From Sinorhizobium sp. 8-89 (GTDB lineage: Bacteria > Pseudomonadota > Alphaproteobacteria > Rhizobiales > Rhizobiaceae), in NCBI RefSeq assembly GCF_030124325.1, contig NZ_JASKLR010000040.1, positions 1-32,040 on the forward strand: a DNA stretch of 32,040 bases, given 5' to 3'. The notes below the pieces were generated by a model. That model was not told the origin of the DNA. It made no database searches and saw nothing but the letters and a program-made list of their open reading frames with translations. Shown here in pieces: positions 14,864-24,407 of this stretch (the stretch's first letter is position 1; every line of letters starts with the position of its first letter). The position numbers and the translations under genes are program-made.

Positions 14864-16395
14864 CCATCGTACTTAAGCCAGGCTCCGTTCCGCTCAAGGA
14901 TCTGGAGACGATCTACTGGACCCGGGAACCGACCCGCCTCGATCCCGCCTTCGACGCAGCCATTGCCAAGGCTGCCGCTCGCATCGCCGAAATCGCCGCC
15001 GGCAACGCCCCAGTTTACGGCATCAACACCGGCTTCGGGAAGCTTGCCTCGATCAAGATCGACAGCGCCGACGTGACGACGCTGCAGCGCAACCTCATCC
15101 TGTCGCATTGCTGCGGCGTGGGCGCGCCTCTACCGGAAAACATCGTCCGGCTGATCATGGCGCTGAAGCTCGTCTCGCTCGGCCGCGGCGCTTCGGGCGT
15201 TCGCCTTGAACTCGTCCGCCTGATCGAGGCGATGCAGGAGCGGGGCGTGATCCCGCTGATCCCGGAAAAGGGCTCGGTGGGCGCATCGGGCGACCTTGCG
15301 CCGCTTGCCCACATGGCGGCCGTGATGATGGGCCACGGAGAAGCGTTCTTCGATGGTACGCGCATGCCGGGCAGAGCCGCGCTTGAAAAGGCCGGACTTT
15401 CGCCCGTGACGCTCGCCGCGAAGGAGGGCCTCGCCCTGATCAACGGCACACAGGCGTCCACCGCCCTGGCGCTCGCCGGGCTCTTCCGTGCCCACCGCGC
15501 CGCACAGGCGGCGCTTATCACCGGGGCGCTTTCGACCGATGCCGCAATGGGATCGTCCGCACCCTTCCATCCCGACATCCACACGCTGCGCGGCCATCGA
15601 GGCCAGATCGACACCGCTGCGGCCCTTCGCCAATTGCTCGAGGGATCGGAGATCCGGCAGAGCCATATCGAGGGCGATGAACGGGTGCAGGATCCCTACT
15701 GCATCCGCTGCCAGCCGCAAGTTGACGGCGCCTGCCTCGACCTCCTGCGCTCCGTCGCCGCATCGCTCACGATCGAGGCAAACGCCGTTACCGACAATCC
15801 GCTGGTGCTTTCCGACAACTCCGTTGTCTCTGGCGGCAATTTCCACGCCGAACCGGTGGCTTTCGCCGCCGACCAGATCGCGCTCGCGGTCTGCGAGATC
15901 GGCGCCATCGCGCAGCGCCGCATCGCACTTCTCGTCGATCCGACGCTCAGCTACGGTCTGCCGGCATTCCTGGCCAAGAAGCCGGGGCTCAATTCGGGCC
16001 TGATGATCGCCGAGGTTACTTCCGCCGCACTGATGTCGGAGAACAAGCAACTCTCGCATCCGGCTTCCGTCGATTCGACGCCGACATCCGCCAACCAGGA
16101 AGACCATGTATCGATGGCCTGCCACGGCGCACGCCGCCTGCTGCAGATGACCGACAACCTGTTCTCGATCATCGGCATCGAGGCCCTGACGGCCGTTCAG
16201 GGTGTAGAATTCCGGGCACCTCTGACGACCAGCCCCGACCTTTCGAAGGCCGTGGCTGCCGTGCGCAGCGTGTCACCGACGATCGAAGAGGACCGCTATA
16301 TGGCCGACGACCTAAGGGCGGCCGGCGAGTTGGTCGCGTCCGGCACGCTCAATGCCGCCGTCTCCGCTGGCATTCTCCCGAAACTGGGTGTCTGA
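14860..16395 (+). CDS. hutH: Histidine ammonia-lyase HutH
   Basis: HutH removes ammonia from L-histidine to give urocanate, the first step of the pathway and the source of the HutC inducer. The 511-residue length is standard. The Ala142-Ser143-Gly144 triad that cyclises into the MIO electrophile is present in 'GASGDLAPLAHM'. Other family segments are 'YGINTGFGKLAS' near residue 53 and 'NQEDHVSMACHGARRLL' near the C-terminal third. It is coupled to hutI through an ATGA overlap and ends one base before hutG. No defect is visible. Confidence 0.98.
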   Translation: MTIVLKPGSVPLKDLETIYWTREPTRLDPAFDAAIAKAAARIAEIAAGNAPVYGINTGFGKLASIKIDSADVTTLQRNLILSHCCGVGAPLPENIVRLIMALKLVSLGRGASGVRLELVRLIEAMQERGVIPLIPEKGSVGASGDLAPLAHMAAVMMGHGEAFFDGTRMPGRAALEKAGLSPVTLAAKEGLALINGTQASTALALAGLFRAHRAAQAALITGALSTDAAMGSSAPFHPDIHTLRGHRGQIDTAAALRQLLEGSEIRQSHIEGDERVQDPYCIRCQPQVDGACLDLLRSVAASLTIEANAVTDNPLVLSDNSVVSGGNFHAEPVAFAADQIALAVCEIGAIAQRRIALLVDPTLSYGLPAFLAKKPGLNSGLMIAEVTSAALMSENKQLSHPASVDSTPTSANQEDHVSMACHGARRLLQMTDNLFSIIGIEALTAVQGVEFRAPLTTSPDLSKAVAAVRSVSPTIEEDRYMADDLRAAGELVASGTLNAAVSAGILPKLGV

Positions 16396-16396
16396 C

Positions 16397-17212
16397 ATGG
16401 CGGTTTTCGAAATCCGGCGGGGCACATCACCCGTCATCCTTGGCTTTCCCCATACGGGCACCGACGTGCCCGCAGAGATCTGGGCGCGGCTGAACGACAA
16501 CGGCCGTATCCTCGCCGATACAGACTGGCATATTCACGAGCTCTACGAAGGGCTTCTGCCGGATGCCACCACCGTGCGCGCTACCTTCCATCGTTACGTC
16601 ATCGACGCCAATCGCGACCCGGAAGGCGTGAGCCTCTATCCCGGCCAGAACACTACCGGCCTCGTACCGGAGACCGACTTCGACGGCGTGTCTATCTGGA
16701 AGGATGGCGAGGCACCGACGGAGGCCGACATTGCGACGCGCCTTCGCGATTTCCATGCTCCCTATCATGCGGCGCTCGCCGCCGAGATCAAGCGCGTCAA
16801 GGCGACCCATGGCGTGGCGGTGCTCTACGACTGCCATTCGATCCGCTCACACATTCCCTTCCTCTTCGAAGGCAAGCTGCCCGACTTCAATATCGGCACG
16901 GATATGGGCAAGACCTGCGCTGCCGAAATAGAAAGGGCAACGGCAGAAATCGCCGCTTCCGCAGAGGGTTACACCAACATCTTGAACGGCCGCTTCAAGG
17001 GCGGCTGGACCACCCGTCACTATGGCCGGCCGGAAGTCGGCGTGCATGCGATCCAGATGGAACTCGCGCAGTCCACACATCTGGCAACGGAAGCGCCGCC
17101 CTTCTCGCTGGATCCCGCGAAGGCCGAATGCCTTCGCGCCACTCTCAAGGCCATCCTGAAACGAATCGAAACAACGGCATTCGCCCTCAAACTGACAGGG
17201 AGTGAGGCATGA
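16397..17212 (+). CDS. hutG: N-formylglutamate deformylase HutG
   Basis: HutG hydrolyses N-formyl-L-glutamate to glutamate and formate, the last step of the five-step histidine route. The 271-residue protein belongs to the FGase zinc hydrolase family, with H19 in 'GFPHTGTDVP' and H147 in 'YDCHSIRSHIP' as likely metal or catalytic ligands. The frame is open from 16352, but the ATG at 16397 directly follows the hutH stop and gives the family N-terminus. This route needs formimidoylglutamate deiminase (HutF), which is not encoded in the window. The stop overlaps hutU by 4 bp. Confidence 0.94.
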   Translation: MAVFEIRRGTSPVILGFPHTGTDVPAEIWARLNDNGRILADTDWHIHELYEGLLPDATTVRATFHRYVIDANRDPEGVSLYPGQNTTGLVPETDFDGVSIWKDGEAPTEADIATRLRDFHAPYHAALAAEIKRVKATHGVAVLYDCHSIRSHIPFLFEGKLPDFNIGTDMGKTCAAEIERATAEIAASAEGYTNILNGRFKGGWTTRHYGRPEVGVHAIQMELAQSTHLATEAPPFSLDPAKAECLRATLKAILKRIETTAFALKLTGSEA

Positions 17213-18888
17213 ACGTGAATAATCCGCGCCACAATATCCGCGAGGTGCGCAGCCCGCGCGGGACGGAGATCAGCGCCAAGAGCTGGCTGACCGAAGCGCC
17301 GCTACGCATGCTGATGAACAACCTCGACCCGGACGTTGCCGAGAACCCGCACGAACTCGTCGTCTACGGCGGCATCGGCCGGGCGGCCCGCACCTGGGCG
17401 GACTTCGACCGGATCGTTGCGACGCTCAAGGATCTCAACGAGGACGAAACGCTGCTCGTCCAGTCCGGCAAGCCGGTCGGCGTCTTCCGCACCCACAAGG
17501 ATGCGCCGCGCGTGCTGATCGCCAATTCCAACCTCGTGCCGCGCTGGGCGACCTGGGACCATTTCAACGAGCTCGATCGGAAGGGTCTCGCCATGTACGG
17601 CCAGATGACCGCCGGCTCCTGGATTTATATCGGCACCCAGGGCATCGTCCAGGGGACCTACGAGACCTTTGCTGAAGCCGGCCGCCAGCACTATGGCGGA
17701 AACCTTAAAGGCAAGTGGGTGCTGACCGGCGGTCTCGGCGGCATGGGCGGCGCGCAACCGCTCGCCGCTGTCATGGCCGGCGCCTGCTGCCTTGCCGTCG
17801 AATGCAATCCAGACTCGATCGATTTCCGCCTGCGCACCCGCTATCTCGATGCCAAGGCCGAGACGCTGGACGAGGCCATGGAGATGATCGATCGCTGGAC
17901 CAAGGCAGGCGAAGCGAAATCCGTCGGCCTGCTCGGCAACACGGCGGAAATCGTCCCCGAAATGGTTCGCCGCGGCATTCAGCCGGACATGGTCACCGAC
18001 CAGACCTCCGCCCATGATCCGGTCAACGGCTACCTGCCAAAGGGCTGGACGATGGGCCAGTGGAAGGAAAAGCGTGTCAGCGACCCGAAGGCCGTCGAAA
18101 AGGCGGCACGCGCATCGATGCGCGAGCACGTAGAGGCGATGATCGCCTTCCAGAGCATGGGCGTCCCCACCTTCGACTACGGCAACAACATTCGCCAGAT
18201 GGCCAAGGAAGAAGGGCTTGAAAACGCTTTTGCCTTCCCGGGCTTCGTGCCGGCCTATATCCGCCCGCTCTTCTGCCGCGGCATCGGCCCGTTCCGCTGG
18301 GCGGCACTGTCGGGCGATCCGGAGGACATCCGCAAGACCGATGCCAAGGTCAAGGAACTGCTGCCGGACAACAAGGACCTGCACAACTGGCTGAACATGG
18401 CCAGGGAGCGCATCGCCTACCAGGGCCTGCCGGCGCGCATCTGCTGGGTTGGCCTCGGCGACCGTCACCGCCTCGGCCTTGCCTTCAATGAAATGGTGCG
18501 CAATGGCGAGCTGAGTGCTCCAATCGTCATCGGCCGCGACCATCTCGATTCCGGCTCCGTCGCTTCGCCGAACCGCGAGACCGAAGCGATGAAGGACGGT
18601 TCCGATGCCGTTTCCGACTGGCCGCTCCTGAATGCGCTCTTGAACACGGCTTCCGGCGCGACCTGGGTCTCGCTCCACCACGGTGGCGGTGTCGGCATGG
18701 GCTTCTCGCAGCATTCTGGCGTCGTCATCTGCTGCGACGGCAGCGAGGACGCCGATCGTCGCATTGAGCGCGTGCTGTGGAACGACCCCGCGACCGGCGT
18801 CATGCGCCATGCCGATGCCGGCTACGACATTGCGCTGGACTGCGCCAAGGAGAAGGGCCTGCGCCTGCCCGGCATTCTCGGGAACTGA
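17209..18888 (+). CDS. hutU: Urocanate hydratase HutU
   Basis: HutU hydrates urocanate to imidazolonepropionate using tightly bound NAD+. The 559-residue protein has the NAD-binding glycine motif GGLGGMGG at 174-181 and the active-site Cys412 in 'RICWVGLGDRHRLG'. The C-terminal 'HHGGGVGMGFSQHSG' segment is typical. It is the last gene of the operon and overlaps hutG by 4 bp. A bulged stem-loop lies 8 bp after its stop, where the MFS gene converges. The gene appears intact. Confidence 0.98.
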   Translation: MNVNNPRHNIREVRSPRGTEISAKSWLTEAPLRMLMNNLDPDVAENPHELVVYGGIGRAARTWADFDRIVATLKDLNEDETLLVQSGKPVGVFRTHKDAPRVLIANSNLVPRWATWDHFNELDRKGLAMYGQMTAGSWIYIGTQGIVQGTYETFAEAGRQHYGGNLKGKWVLTGGLGGMGGAQPLAAVMAGACCLAVECNPDSIDFRLRTRYLDAKAETLDEAMEMIDRWTKAGEAKSVGLLGNTAEIVPEMVRRGIQPDMVTDQTSAHDPVNGYLPKGWTMGQWKEKRVSDPKAVEKAARASMREHVEAMIAFQSMGVPTFDYGNNIRQMAKEEGLENAFAFPGFVPAYIRPLFCRGIGPFRWAALSGDPEDIRKTDAKVKELLPDNKDLHNWLNMARERIAYQGLPARICWVGLGDRHRLGLAFNEMVRNGELSAPIVIGRDHLDSGSVASPNRETEAMKDGSDAVSDWPLLNALLNTASGATWVSLHHGGGVGMGFSQHSGVVICCDGSEDADRRIERVLWNDPATGVMRHADAGYDIALDCAKEKGLRLPGILGN

Positions 18889-18896
18889 CGAAAGAC

Positions 18897-18920
18897 GCGG
18901 GAGGCCATGCCGGCCCCCGC
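18897..18920. terminator. Terminator hairpin between hutU and the converging MFS gene
   Basis: GCGGG-A-GGCC pairs with GGCC-CCCGC around an ATGCC loop: a 9-bp GC-rich stem with one bulged A. It lies in the 43-bp gap between two converging genes. On the minus strand GTCTTTCGTC follows. It probably ends transcription from both sides. Confidence 0.6.
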
Positions 18921-18931
18921 TGCTCTCTATG

Positions 18932-20146
18932 CTACAATGCGCCAACCGCCTTGCGGCGGCTGCCGTCGAGGAACAGCAGCAAGGCACCGCCTGCGACCCC
19001 CGCAAGCGCGCCGAGAAGCGCAGTACCGGAATAATCGCTGATGCGTGTGCCGAGGGCGAAGAGGGCGGCACTGAGCGCCCCGCCCATGAAGATGTTCACC
19101 GCAATCAACGAGCTTCCAAGCCCCGGACGGTCGGCAATCAGGTCCTGCAGATAGGTGATCGGGATGCTGATCAGCGCTGCCGCACCGAAGCCGCTGATGA
19201 GTGTCAACGCGTAAACATGCCAGGGCCGGGACGAAAAGCCGAGCAGCGCCATATAGACGACGTAGATTGCCGTTCCAAGCGCAAGTGCGTCGATATGGTT
19301 GAGGCGATACTGGATCCGTCCCCAGACCAGGATGAAGATTACCTCCAGCAGCGCCACGACGCCGACGACGATGCCGATATCGGTCGCTGTGCCGCCGGCA
19401 GCGCCGGTGACGATCAACGGCAGCACGGCCGCGTTGACATGCAGGGTGGAGCAGATGAGTGCCACTGCGGCAAGCCGGGCAAGAACACGCGGCGAGAGAA
19501 TTTCGGCGAAAGAGGCGAGATAGGAAAGCCGCTTGCTAAGGATGGAATCGACCCCGCTTCGCGCCGGCAACAGGAAGAAGACCAGCAGCAGATTGGCGAC
19601 ACAGCCGAGGCTTGCCAGCAGATAGGCAGGCAGCATGCTGCCCCGCGCGGACAGCACAAAGCCGACCAAGCCCGGAACCAGAACCCACGAGAGCGATATG
19701 GCCGCCCTCACGCCGGAATTGACCGCTGCCGCGTCCTTTCCGCCCATACCGTTGGCCGCCGTGCGGACGTTGGCGAACAGGAGCGAGTTGAGTGCGCCGT
19801 ATATCGGCAGCAGCGCCAGCGTGGCGACAACGAAACTCGCCTTTGTCGGCAGGCCGTAGACAAGACCGTAGCCGATCGCGCCGGACAGGATGACCGCCAG
19901 CATCAGCGTCCGGTAATTGCCGATGCGATCGGCGACGATGCCGACCGTGACGCTGACGACGACATTGATCAGCGCCGCAACGAAGATCAGAGCCGAATAG
20001 AAACCGTCGCTCAAGCCAAGCTCAGTGATCCCGACCAATGACTGATAGGGCGAGGTCGCTGCACCTGAGAAGCCGAAAAGAAAGATGGCAAGCACACTCG
20101 CCCGGATAACCGGGTTGCGCATGGCAAAGAGCAACGAGGAAGACAT
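18932..20146 (-). CDS. MFS transporter of the RpiR cluster
   Basis: A 404-residue major facilitator with about 12 membrane spans and a short N-terminus. The loop after span 2 reads 'GIVADRIGNYRTLML', the MFS motif A. The sequence resembles the sugar-efflux (Set-like) branch, but direction of transport cannot be told. It is the last gene of the leftward operon, 77 bp after the M81 gene stop, and is the only membrane carrier visible in the cluster. It may therefore import the cluster's substrate or export a product. A second ATG at 20122 would shorten it by 8 residues; no strong ribosome-binding site distinguishes the two. Confidence 0.85.
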   Translation of the reverse strand: MSSSLLFAMRNPVIRASVLAIFLFGFSGAATSPYQSLVGITELGLSDGFYSALIFVAALINVVVSVTVGIVADRIGNYRTLMLAVILSGAIGYGLVYGLPTKASFVVATLALLPIYGALNSLLFANVRTAANGMGGKDAAAVNSGVRAAISLSWVLVPGLVGFVLSARGSMLPAYLLASLGCVANLLLVFFLLPARSGVDSILSKRLSYLASFAEILSPRVLARLAAVALICSTLHVNAAVLPLIVTGAAGGTATDIGIVVGVVALLEVIFILVWGRIQYRLNHIDALALGTAIYVVYMALLGFSSRPWHVYALTLISGFGAAALISIPITYLQDLIADRPGLGSSLIAVNIFMGGALSAALFALGTRISDYSGTALLGALAGVAGGALLLFLDGSRRKAVGAL

Positions 20147-20223
20147 GGTTCAATCCGCAAGTGCGAAGTCTTGTGAGGGGGACCGCCAGACGGGCGGTCG
20201 TTGCGGGGAAGGCTGGGTTTGAA

Positions 20224-21657
20224 TCAGGTCCAACGAGCCGAGAAGCGCGCCTTTGGCTCGAAATCAAAACCGCGGTCGAACGGGAAGACCGGCCGCTGGC
20301 GGCGTACGCTCGTGAAATTCGCGATGTCCTGATTGACGACGCCGTCCGTCAGCGCCATCAGGTTGGGATTGGCAATCGGCGCAAGCTCCGGTGAAAGATA
20401 GCCGGACTTGACGACGAGCAGGCGCACTGTGCTCGGATCGAGACCGAGGCGGCGGAAGTCGTCGATGTTATGGTAGGGCCGCCGGCGCGCTGACAGCACG
20501 ACTTCGATCCCGCCGGCGCGGACGACCGCCTGGCGCTCGGCAATTGGTCCCGGATCGTCCAACCGCACGACAATAGCCGCGACCTTCGCGACCAAGCTCG
20601 ACGGATCGAGGCTGCCGCCGAGCCGCAATTCGAGCGTCGCGCCTTCGCCGGCTGCGAAACAGGCGTCCACGGCCGGCCGGTCGGCGATGCCGGCAATCAG
20701 CGCGTCCCTCCAGCCGCGCGCGAGAAGAGATCGCAGCACATCGGCGCGGTCGCCGACGCCGCCTCCGGTCGGGTTGTCCCCGGAATCGGCGAGGATCACG
20801 GGCCGCGTCTCCGTCCGCTCGGCAATGTCGAGCATCGCTTCGAGTGGACCGGTCACCGGGCCGAAACGGAAATTCTCCCGTTCGCTCCAGTAGCTTGCGG
20901 CGATTTCCTCCACTGCCTTCGAGGCGGCCGCCTTGTCCGAACCGGTCACGACTGCGCAGGCGGTCGCCCGCGGCTCGTCCGCCCAGACGTAGCCCACCAT
21001 CAGGTTGGCATCGAGAATGCCGGGACGCGCATCGAAGTCCGGTAGGCGCCGGTAAAGGCTTCTGGCAGGTTCATCATCCGTGGACGTGCATTCCCCCGGC
21101 AGCAGCAACGGCACGGGCGCCCAGGCGACGCCTGGCCGCGTTCCCGTCCTGAGAGCCGTGACCAGCATCGACCAAGCCCGGACCATTGTCTCGCGCGTAT
21201 CGATGTGCGGCGCGGTGCGATAGCCGGCAAAAATGTCGATCTGGTCGATGATCTTCTGGCTGACATTGCCGTGGAGATCATAGCTCGTCGCGATCGGGCA
21301 ATCGGGTCCGACGACCGCGCGGGCGGCGGAAATCCAGTCGCCTTCGGCGTCGTCCATACCGTCCACCTTGATCGCCCCGTGCATGGCAAGATAGAGGCCG
21401 TCGAGCGGCAGCGCAGCGCGAAGCCGCTCAAGGAATTCCACCTTGAAGGCGTCGTAAGCCGGACGCGATACCGGCCCGCCCGGCACGGCGCGCGCATGGA
21501 GAAGCGGAATGTGCTCAAGGCCGTCAGCCACGAGAAAGTTGAAATATTCAGCCGTCAGGAGTTCCTCGCCCCTCAGCACCCGAAAGTCCTCGACCGTCAT
21601 CAAGACAGGCGAATAGGTGCTGCATTCCGTATGGATACCACCGACGGCAATCCGCAT
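20224..21657 (-). CDS. M81 (MlrC-like) metallohydrolase, copy A
   Basis: A 477-residue cytoplasmic protein of the M81/microcystinase C family, made of an N-terminal DUF1485 domain and a C-terminal MlrC_C domain. The N-terminus 'GGIHTECSTYSP' carries a likely metal ligand at Glu11, 'YDLHGN' supplies the Asp-His pair and 'TAPHIDTRETM' another His. Typed members cleave linear peptides at amide bonds with zinc; most family members have no known substrate. It starts 10 bp after the GH20 stop and belongs to the leftward operon. A second M81 protein (26310-27770) lies on the rightward arm of the same divergon. Confidence 0.88.
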   Translation of the reverse strand: MRIAVGGIHTECSTYSPVLMTVEDFRVLRGEELLTAEYFNFLVADGLEHIPLLHARAVPGGPVSRPAYDAFKVEFLERLRAALPLDGLYLAMHGAIKVDGMDDAEGDWISAARAVVGPDCPIATSYDLHGNVSQKIIDQIDIFAGYRTAPHIDTRETMVRAWSMLVTALRTGTRPGVAWAPVPLLLPGECTSTDDEPARSLYRRLPDFDARPGILDANLMVGYVWADEPRATACAVVTGSDKAAASKAVEEIAASYWSERENFRFGPVTGPLEAMLDIAERTETRPVILADSGDNPTGGGVGDRADVLRSLLARGWRDALIAGIADRPAVDACFAAGEGATLELRLGGSLDPSSLVAKVAAIVVRLDDPGPIAERQAVVRAGGIEVVLSARRRPYHNIDDFRRLGLDPSTVRLLVVKSGYLSPELAPIANPNLMALTDGVVNQDIANFTSVRRQRPVFPFDRGFDFEPKARFSARWT

Positions 21658-21667
21658 GGCTTCAAAC

Positions 21668-23587
21668 TCACAAGATGGGGCTTAGAGGGGCGATTGCGGC
21701 AAAACGCAGCCAGTCCTTTTGCGACTTCGGCGTCCAGGCCGCTTCGGCGATGGCGGACAAACGGGGGAAGACGAGGCGGTTGAAATAGCCGCGCGAGAGG
21801 AAATGCTCCGACCAGATGCAGGCCTGCAGGCCCTTCATGCGGTGCTTCAGCTCTTCCGGGAATTCGCCTTCCGCCTCATAGGCATAGGTGTGCGCCGGCG
21901 TAGCCGTGCCGGCCCAACTTGCGCCCGGCTCCTGGAAGGCTTCGGCCTGTGCCATGTCGAGGTAGTAGGCCTGCCCCGGCGTCATCACGACGTCGTAACC
22001 TTCGCGCGCCAGTTCGATCCCGACCTGGGGGTTCTCCCAGGCCATCAGCAGCGTTCCCTCAGTGCCGACGCCGCCGCCGTGGGCGACCTCGTTCCAGCCG
22101 GCGAGCTTGCGACCGCGCGCCGTCAGCATCTGCTTCACTTTTTTCAGGAAGTAGGACTGCAGCGCGAAAGTCCCGGAAATACCCTCCTCTTCCATGAGCT
22201 TTCGCGCCAGCGGTGAGGCAAGCCATGAACCATTGGCCACCTCGTCGCCGCCGATGTGGATATATTGGCTCGGGAAGAGCTCGACCATTTCGTCGAAGAC
22301 TTTCTCGAGGAATTCGTAGGTCAGCGGAATCGCCGGGTTCAGCGCGTTGTTGGGGTAGCCCTGGACCGAATGATAGCTTTCGGGGGCCTCCTGCCCGTCG
22401 GCGAGCTCCGGCAGGGCGACGAGCGCGGCCGTGCTATGGCCGGGAATGTCGATCTCCGGGACGACCTCGACATTGAGCGCGCCGGCATGGGCGACGATCG
22501 CCCGCACCTCCTCCTGACTGTAGAAGCCGCCGACCGGTTCGGCGCCATTGCCGAGCTGCGGCAGCATCGGCTCGTCTGGCCCGCGAAGCACGCCGAGCGT
22601 CGTCAGCGTCGGACAGGCCTTGATCTCCAGCCGCCAGGCCTCGTCGTCGGTCAGATGCCAGTGGAAGATGTTGAGCTTGAACCAGGCAAGGATATCGATG
22701 AGCCGCATGACATCGGCGGTCGGATAGAACTGACGGGAGACGTCGAGATGGCAGCCGCGCCAGCCGTAGCGCGGCCGATCGGAAATCGTGCCTGAAACGG
22801 GGAAGCGGAATTTGCCCCGCTCCCTGCGCGCGCCATCAAGCAGCTGCGCGAGCGTCGTCAGACCATATTGCCGGCCGGCCGCTGCACCGTATTCGACCCG
22901 GATCTCCCGCTCGGAGAAGGTCAGTGCATAGGCCTCGGAACCAAGTTCGGGCTTCTCGGCGAAGAGGATCGGGCGACCCTGCGGGGACGAGGCGAGCGTG
23001 AACGGAGCGTGCCCTCCCGGGAAGAGGCGATGAAAGAGCGCGAGCGCCGTATCGACCGCCCTGATCTCATCCTTGCTGCTTCCGGCTGCCGGATAGAGAA
23101 CGACCGGGAATCCATCACCCGGCACGACGTCGATCTTCACCGGCCAAGGCTGCAAGGCGAAGGGCAGGTCGAGCTTGCCTTCCGGCAGGCGCTGCGGCGG
23201 CGGGTCGCTGGCTGCCCCTTCCAGCAGCAGATCGGAAACGGCCACCGGCACATGCCGGCCGTCGGAAAGCGTCAGATAGGCCGATTTTGCGCCGTCGGTG
23301 CAGTGCTTCGCCTGTCGGTGCAGCCCGCTGACGGTAAAGGTCCAGCTTTCGCCCGCTCCAAGGACAAGTCCCTTTGGCGGTGCGAATTCGTGGAAATTGG
23401 CATTGCGGCGCAGAAACACGGCGTTCTCGCAAGCGGCAGAATCAATGACACGAGTCAGCGACGTATAGACGAGGCGAAAGTCGCTGAGAGGGTGATCGGA
23501 TAGATTGACGAGAGTGAAGGTGAAGCGTCCGAACGGGCCGCCATCCGGCTGCCAGGCAGATTCGAGGCGATAAGAAACCGGCTGCAT
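21668..23587 (-). CDS. GH20 beta-N-acetylhexosaminidase, cytoplasmic
   Basis: A 639-residue glycoside hydrolase family 20 enzyme that releases terminal beta-linked GlcNAc or GalNAc by substrate-assisted catalysis. The catalytic pair is D448-E449 in 'HIGGDEVANGSW'. The barrel also shows 'GCHLDVSRQFYP', 'NIFHWHLTDDEAWRLEIK' and 'PEIDIPGHSTAA'. The N-terminal 130 residues form a beta-rich carbohydrate-binding-like domain. No signal peptide is present, so substrates must be imported first. It begins 24 bp after the SDR stop and ends 10 bp before the M81 gene. Its presence is the strongest hint that the cluster handles an amino-sugar compound. Confidence 0.93.
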   Translation of the reverse strand: MQPVSYRLESAWQPDGGPFGRFTFTLVNLSDHPLSDFRLVYTSLTRVIDSAACENAVFLRRNANFHEFAPPKGLVLGAGESWTFTVSGLHRQAKHCTDGAKSAYLTLSDGRHVPVAVSDLLLEGAASDPPPQRLPEGKLDLPFALQPWPVKIDVVPGDGFPVVLYPAAGSSKDEIRAVDTALALFHRLFPGGHAPFTLASSPQGRPILFAEKPELGSEAYALTFSEREIRVEYGAAAGRQYGLTTLAQLLDGARRERGKFRFPVSGTISDRPRYGWRGCHLDVSRQFYPTADVMRLIDILAWFKLNIFHWHLTDDEAWRLEIKACPTLTTLGVLRGPDEPMLPQLGNGAEPVGGFYSQEEVRAIVAHAGALNVEVVPEIDIPGHSTAALVALPELADGQEAPESYHSVQGYPNNALNPAIPLTYEFLEKVFDEMVELFPSQYIHIGGDEVANGSWLASPLARKLMEEEGISGTFALQSYFLKKVKQMLTARGRKLAGWNEVAHGGGVGTEGTLLMAWENPQVGIELAREGYDVVMTPGQAYYLDMAQAEAFQEPGASWAGTATPAHTYAYEAEGEFPEELKHRMKGLQACIWSEHFLSRGYFNRLVFPRLSAIAEAAWTPKSQKDWLRFAAIAPLSPIL

Positions 23588-23611
23588 GAGCGTCCTCCCG
23601 AAGTGGCTCTG

Positions 23612-24406
23612 TCAATAATGGTTGGATTGCGAAAAGGTGCGTGCGAGTTCGGCCTGGCCTGCGGTAAGCCCGCAGTCGACCGGCAGGCAGACGCCGGATA
23701 TCGCGCTGGCCTGAGGACCGGCCAGGAACTGGACGGCATTGGCGACGTCTTCCGGATTGACGATGCGCTCCAGCGGATACCAGCGCTTCGCCTCTTCGAA
23801 GACCTGCGGGTTGGCCACCGCGCGCGCTTCCCAGGCCTGGGTGCGCACGGTACCGGGCGCCACCGCATTGGCGCGAATGCCGAACTTGCCGTATTCGACT
23901 GCGATCAGCCGGGTCAGATGCAGGAGACCGGCCTTGGCTGCGCTATAGGCCGGGTGGCCGAAGACACTCATCCCGTTGACGGATGCGATGTTGACGACCG
24001 ATCCCCGGCTTTCCTTCAGCATGTCCTCGACGGCCCGGAAGCAAAGGAATGCCGCCTCGAGATTGAGCGCATTGTCCATGCGCCAGATCTCCGCTGTCGT
24101 GTCCTGCAGGCTGACGGCGTGTGCCGCCCCCGCATTGTTGACGAGCGTCCGCACCGCCCCGAGCGATGCCGCGGTTGCCGCCATCGACGTAACACTGGAG
24201 GCATCCGTGACATCGCAGGCGACGGCTGCAACACGCTCCTCTGTGCCCAGGTTGCGCGCGATCCTCTCCGCGGCATTTCCATCGATGTCCGCGAGCACGA
24301 CCACCTCATGATCATCGGCAAGGCGCGTCGCAATCGCGCGCCCGATATCGCCGGCCGCTCCGGTGACGATCGCTACGGATTTCTTCACACGCGTTTCCTG
24401 GGGCAC
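23612..24406 (-). CDS. SDR-family oxidoreductase
   Basis: A classical short-chain dehydrogenase/reductase of 264 residues, with the nucleotide-binding 'TGAAGDIG' near the N-terminus, 'NNAG', the catalytic Ser in 'NIASVNG', and 'YSAAKAG' with the Tyr-x3-Lys pair. The start chosen is a GTG at 24406, one base after the rpiR-like stop, with GGAGA 5 nt upstream. An ATG at 24439 in the same frame would add 11 residues and overlap the regulator by 32 bp. An Asp after the second strand ('VLADIDG') suggests NAD(H) preference. The substrate is unknown, probably a sugar or hydroxy-acid intermediate of the cluster. Confidence 0.87.
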   Translation of the reverse strand: MPQETRVKKSVAIVTGAAGDIGRAIATRLADDHEVVVLADIDGNAAERIARNLGTEERVAAVACDVTDASSVTSMAATAASLGAVRTLVNNAGAAHAVSLQDTTAEIWRMDNALNLEAAFLCFRAVEDMLKESRGSVVNIASVNGMSVFGHPAYSAAKAGLLHLTRLIAVEYGKFGIRANAVAPGTVRTQAWEARAVANPQVFEEAKRWYPLERIVNPEDVANAVQFLAGPQASAISGVCLPVDCGLTAGQAELARTFSQSNHY

Positions 24407-24407
24407 A

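Noticed and set aside
17302..19071. 589-residue open frame on the minus strand
   Set aside because: Antisense shadow of hutU, whose motifs and length are complete.
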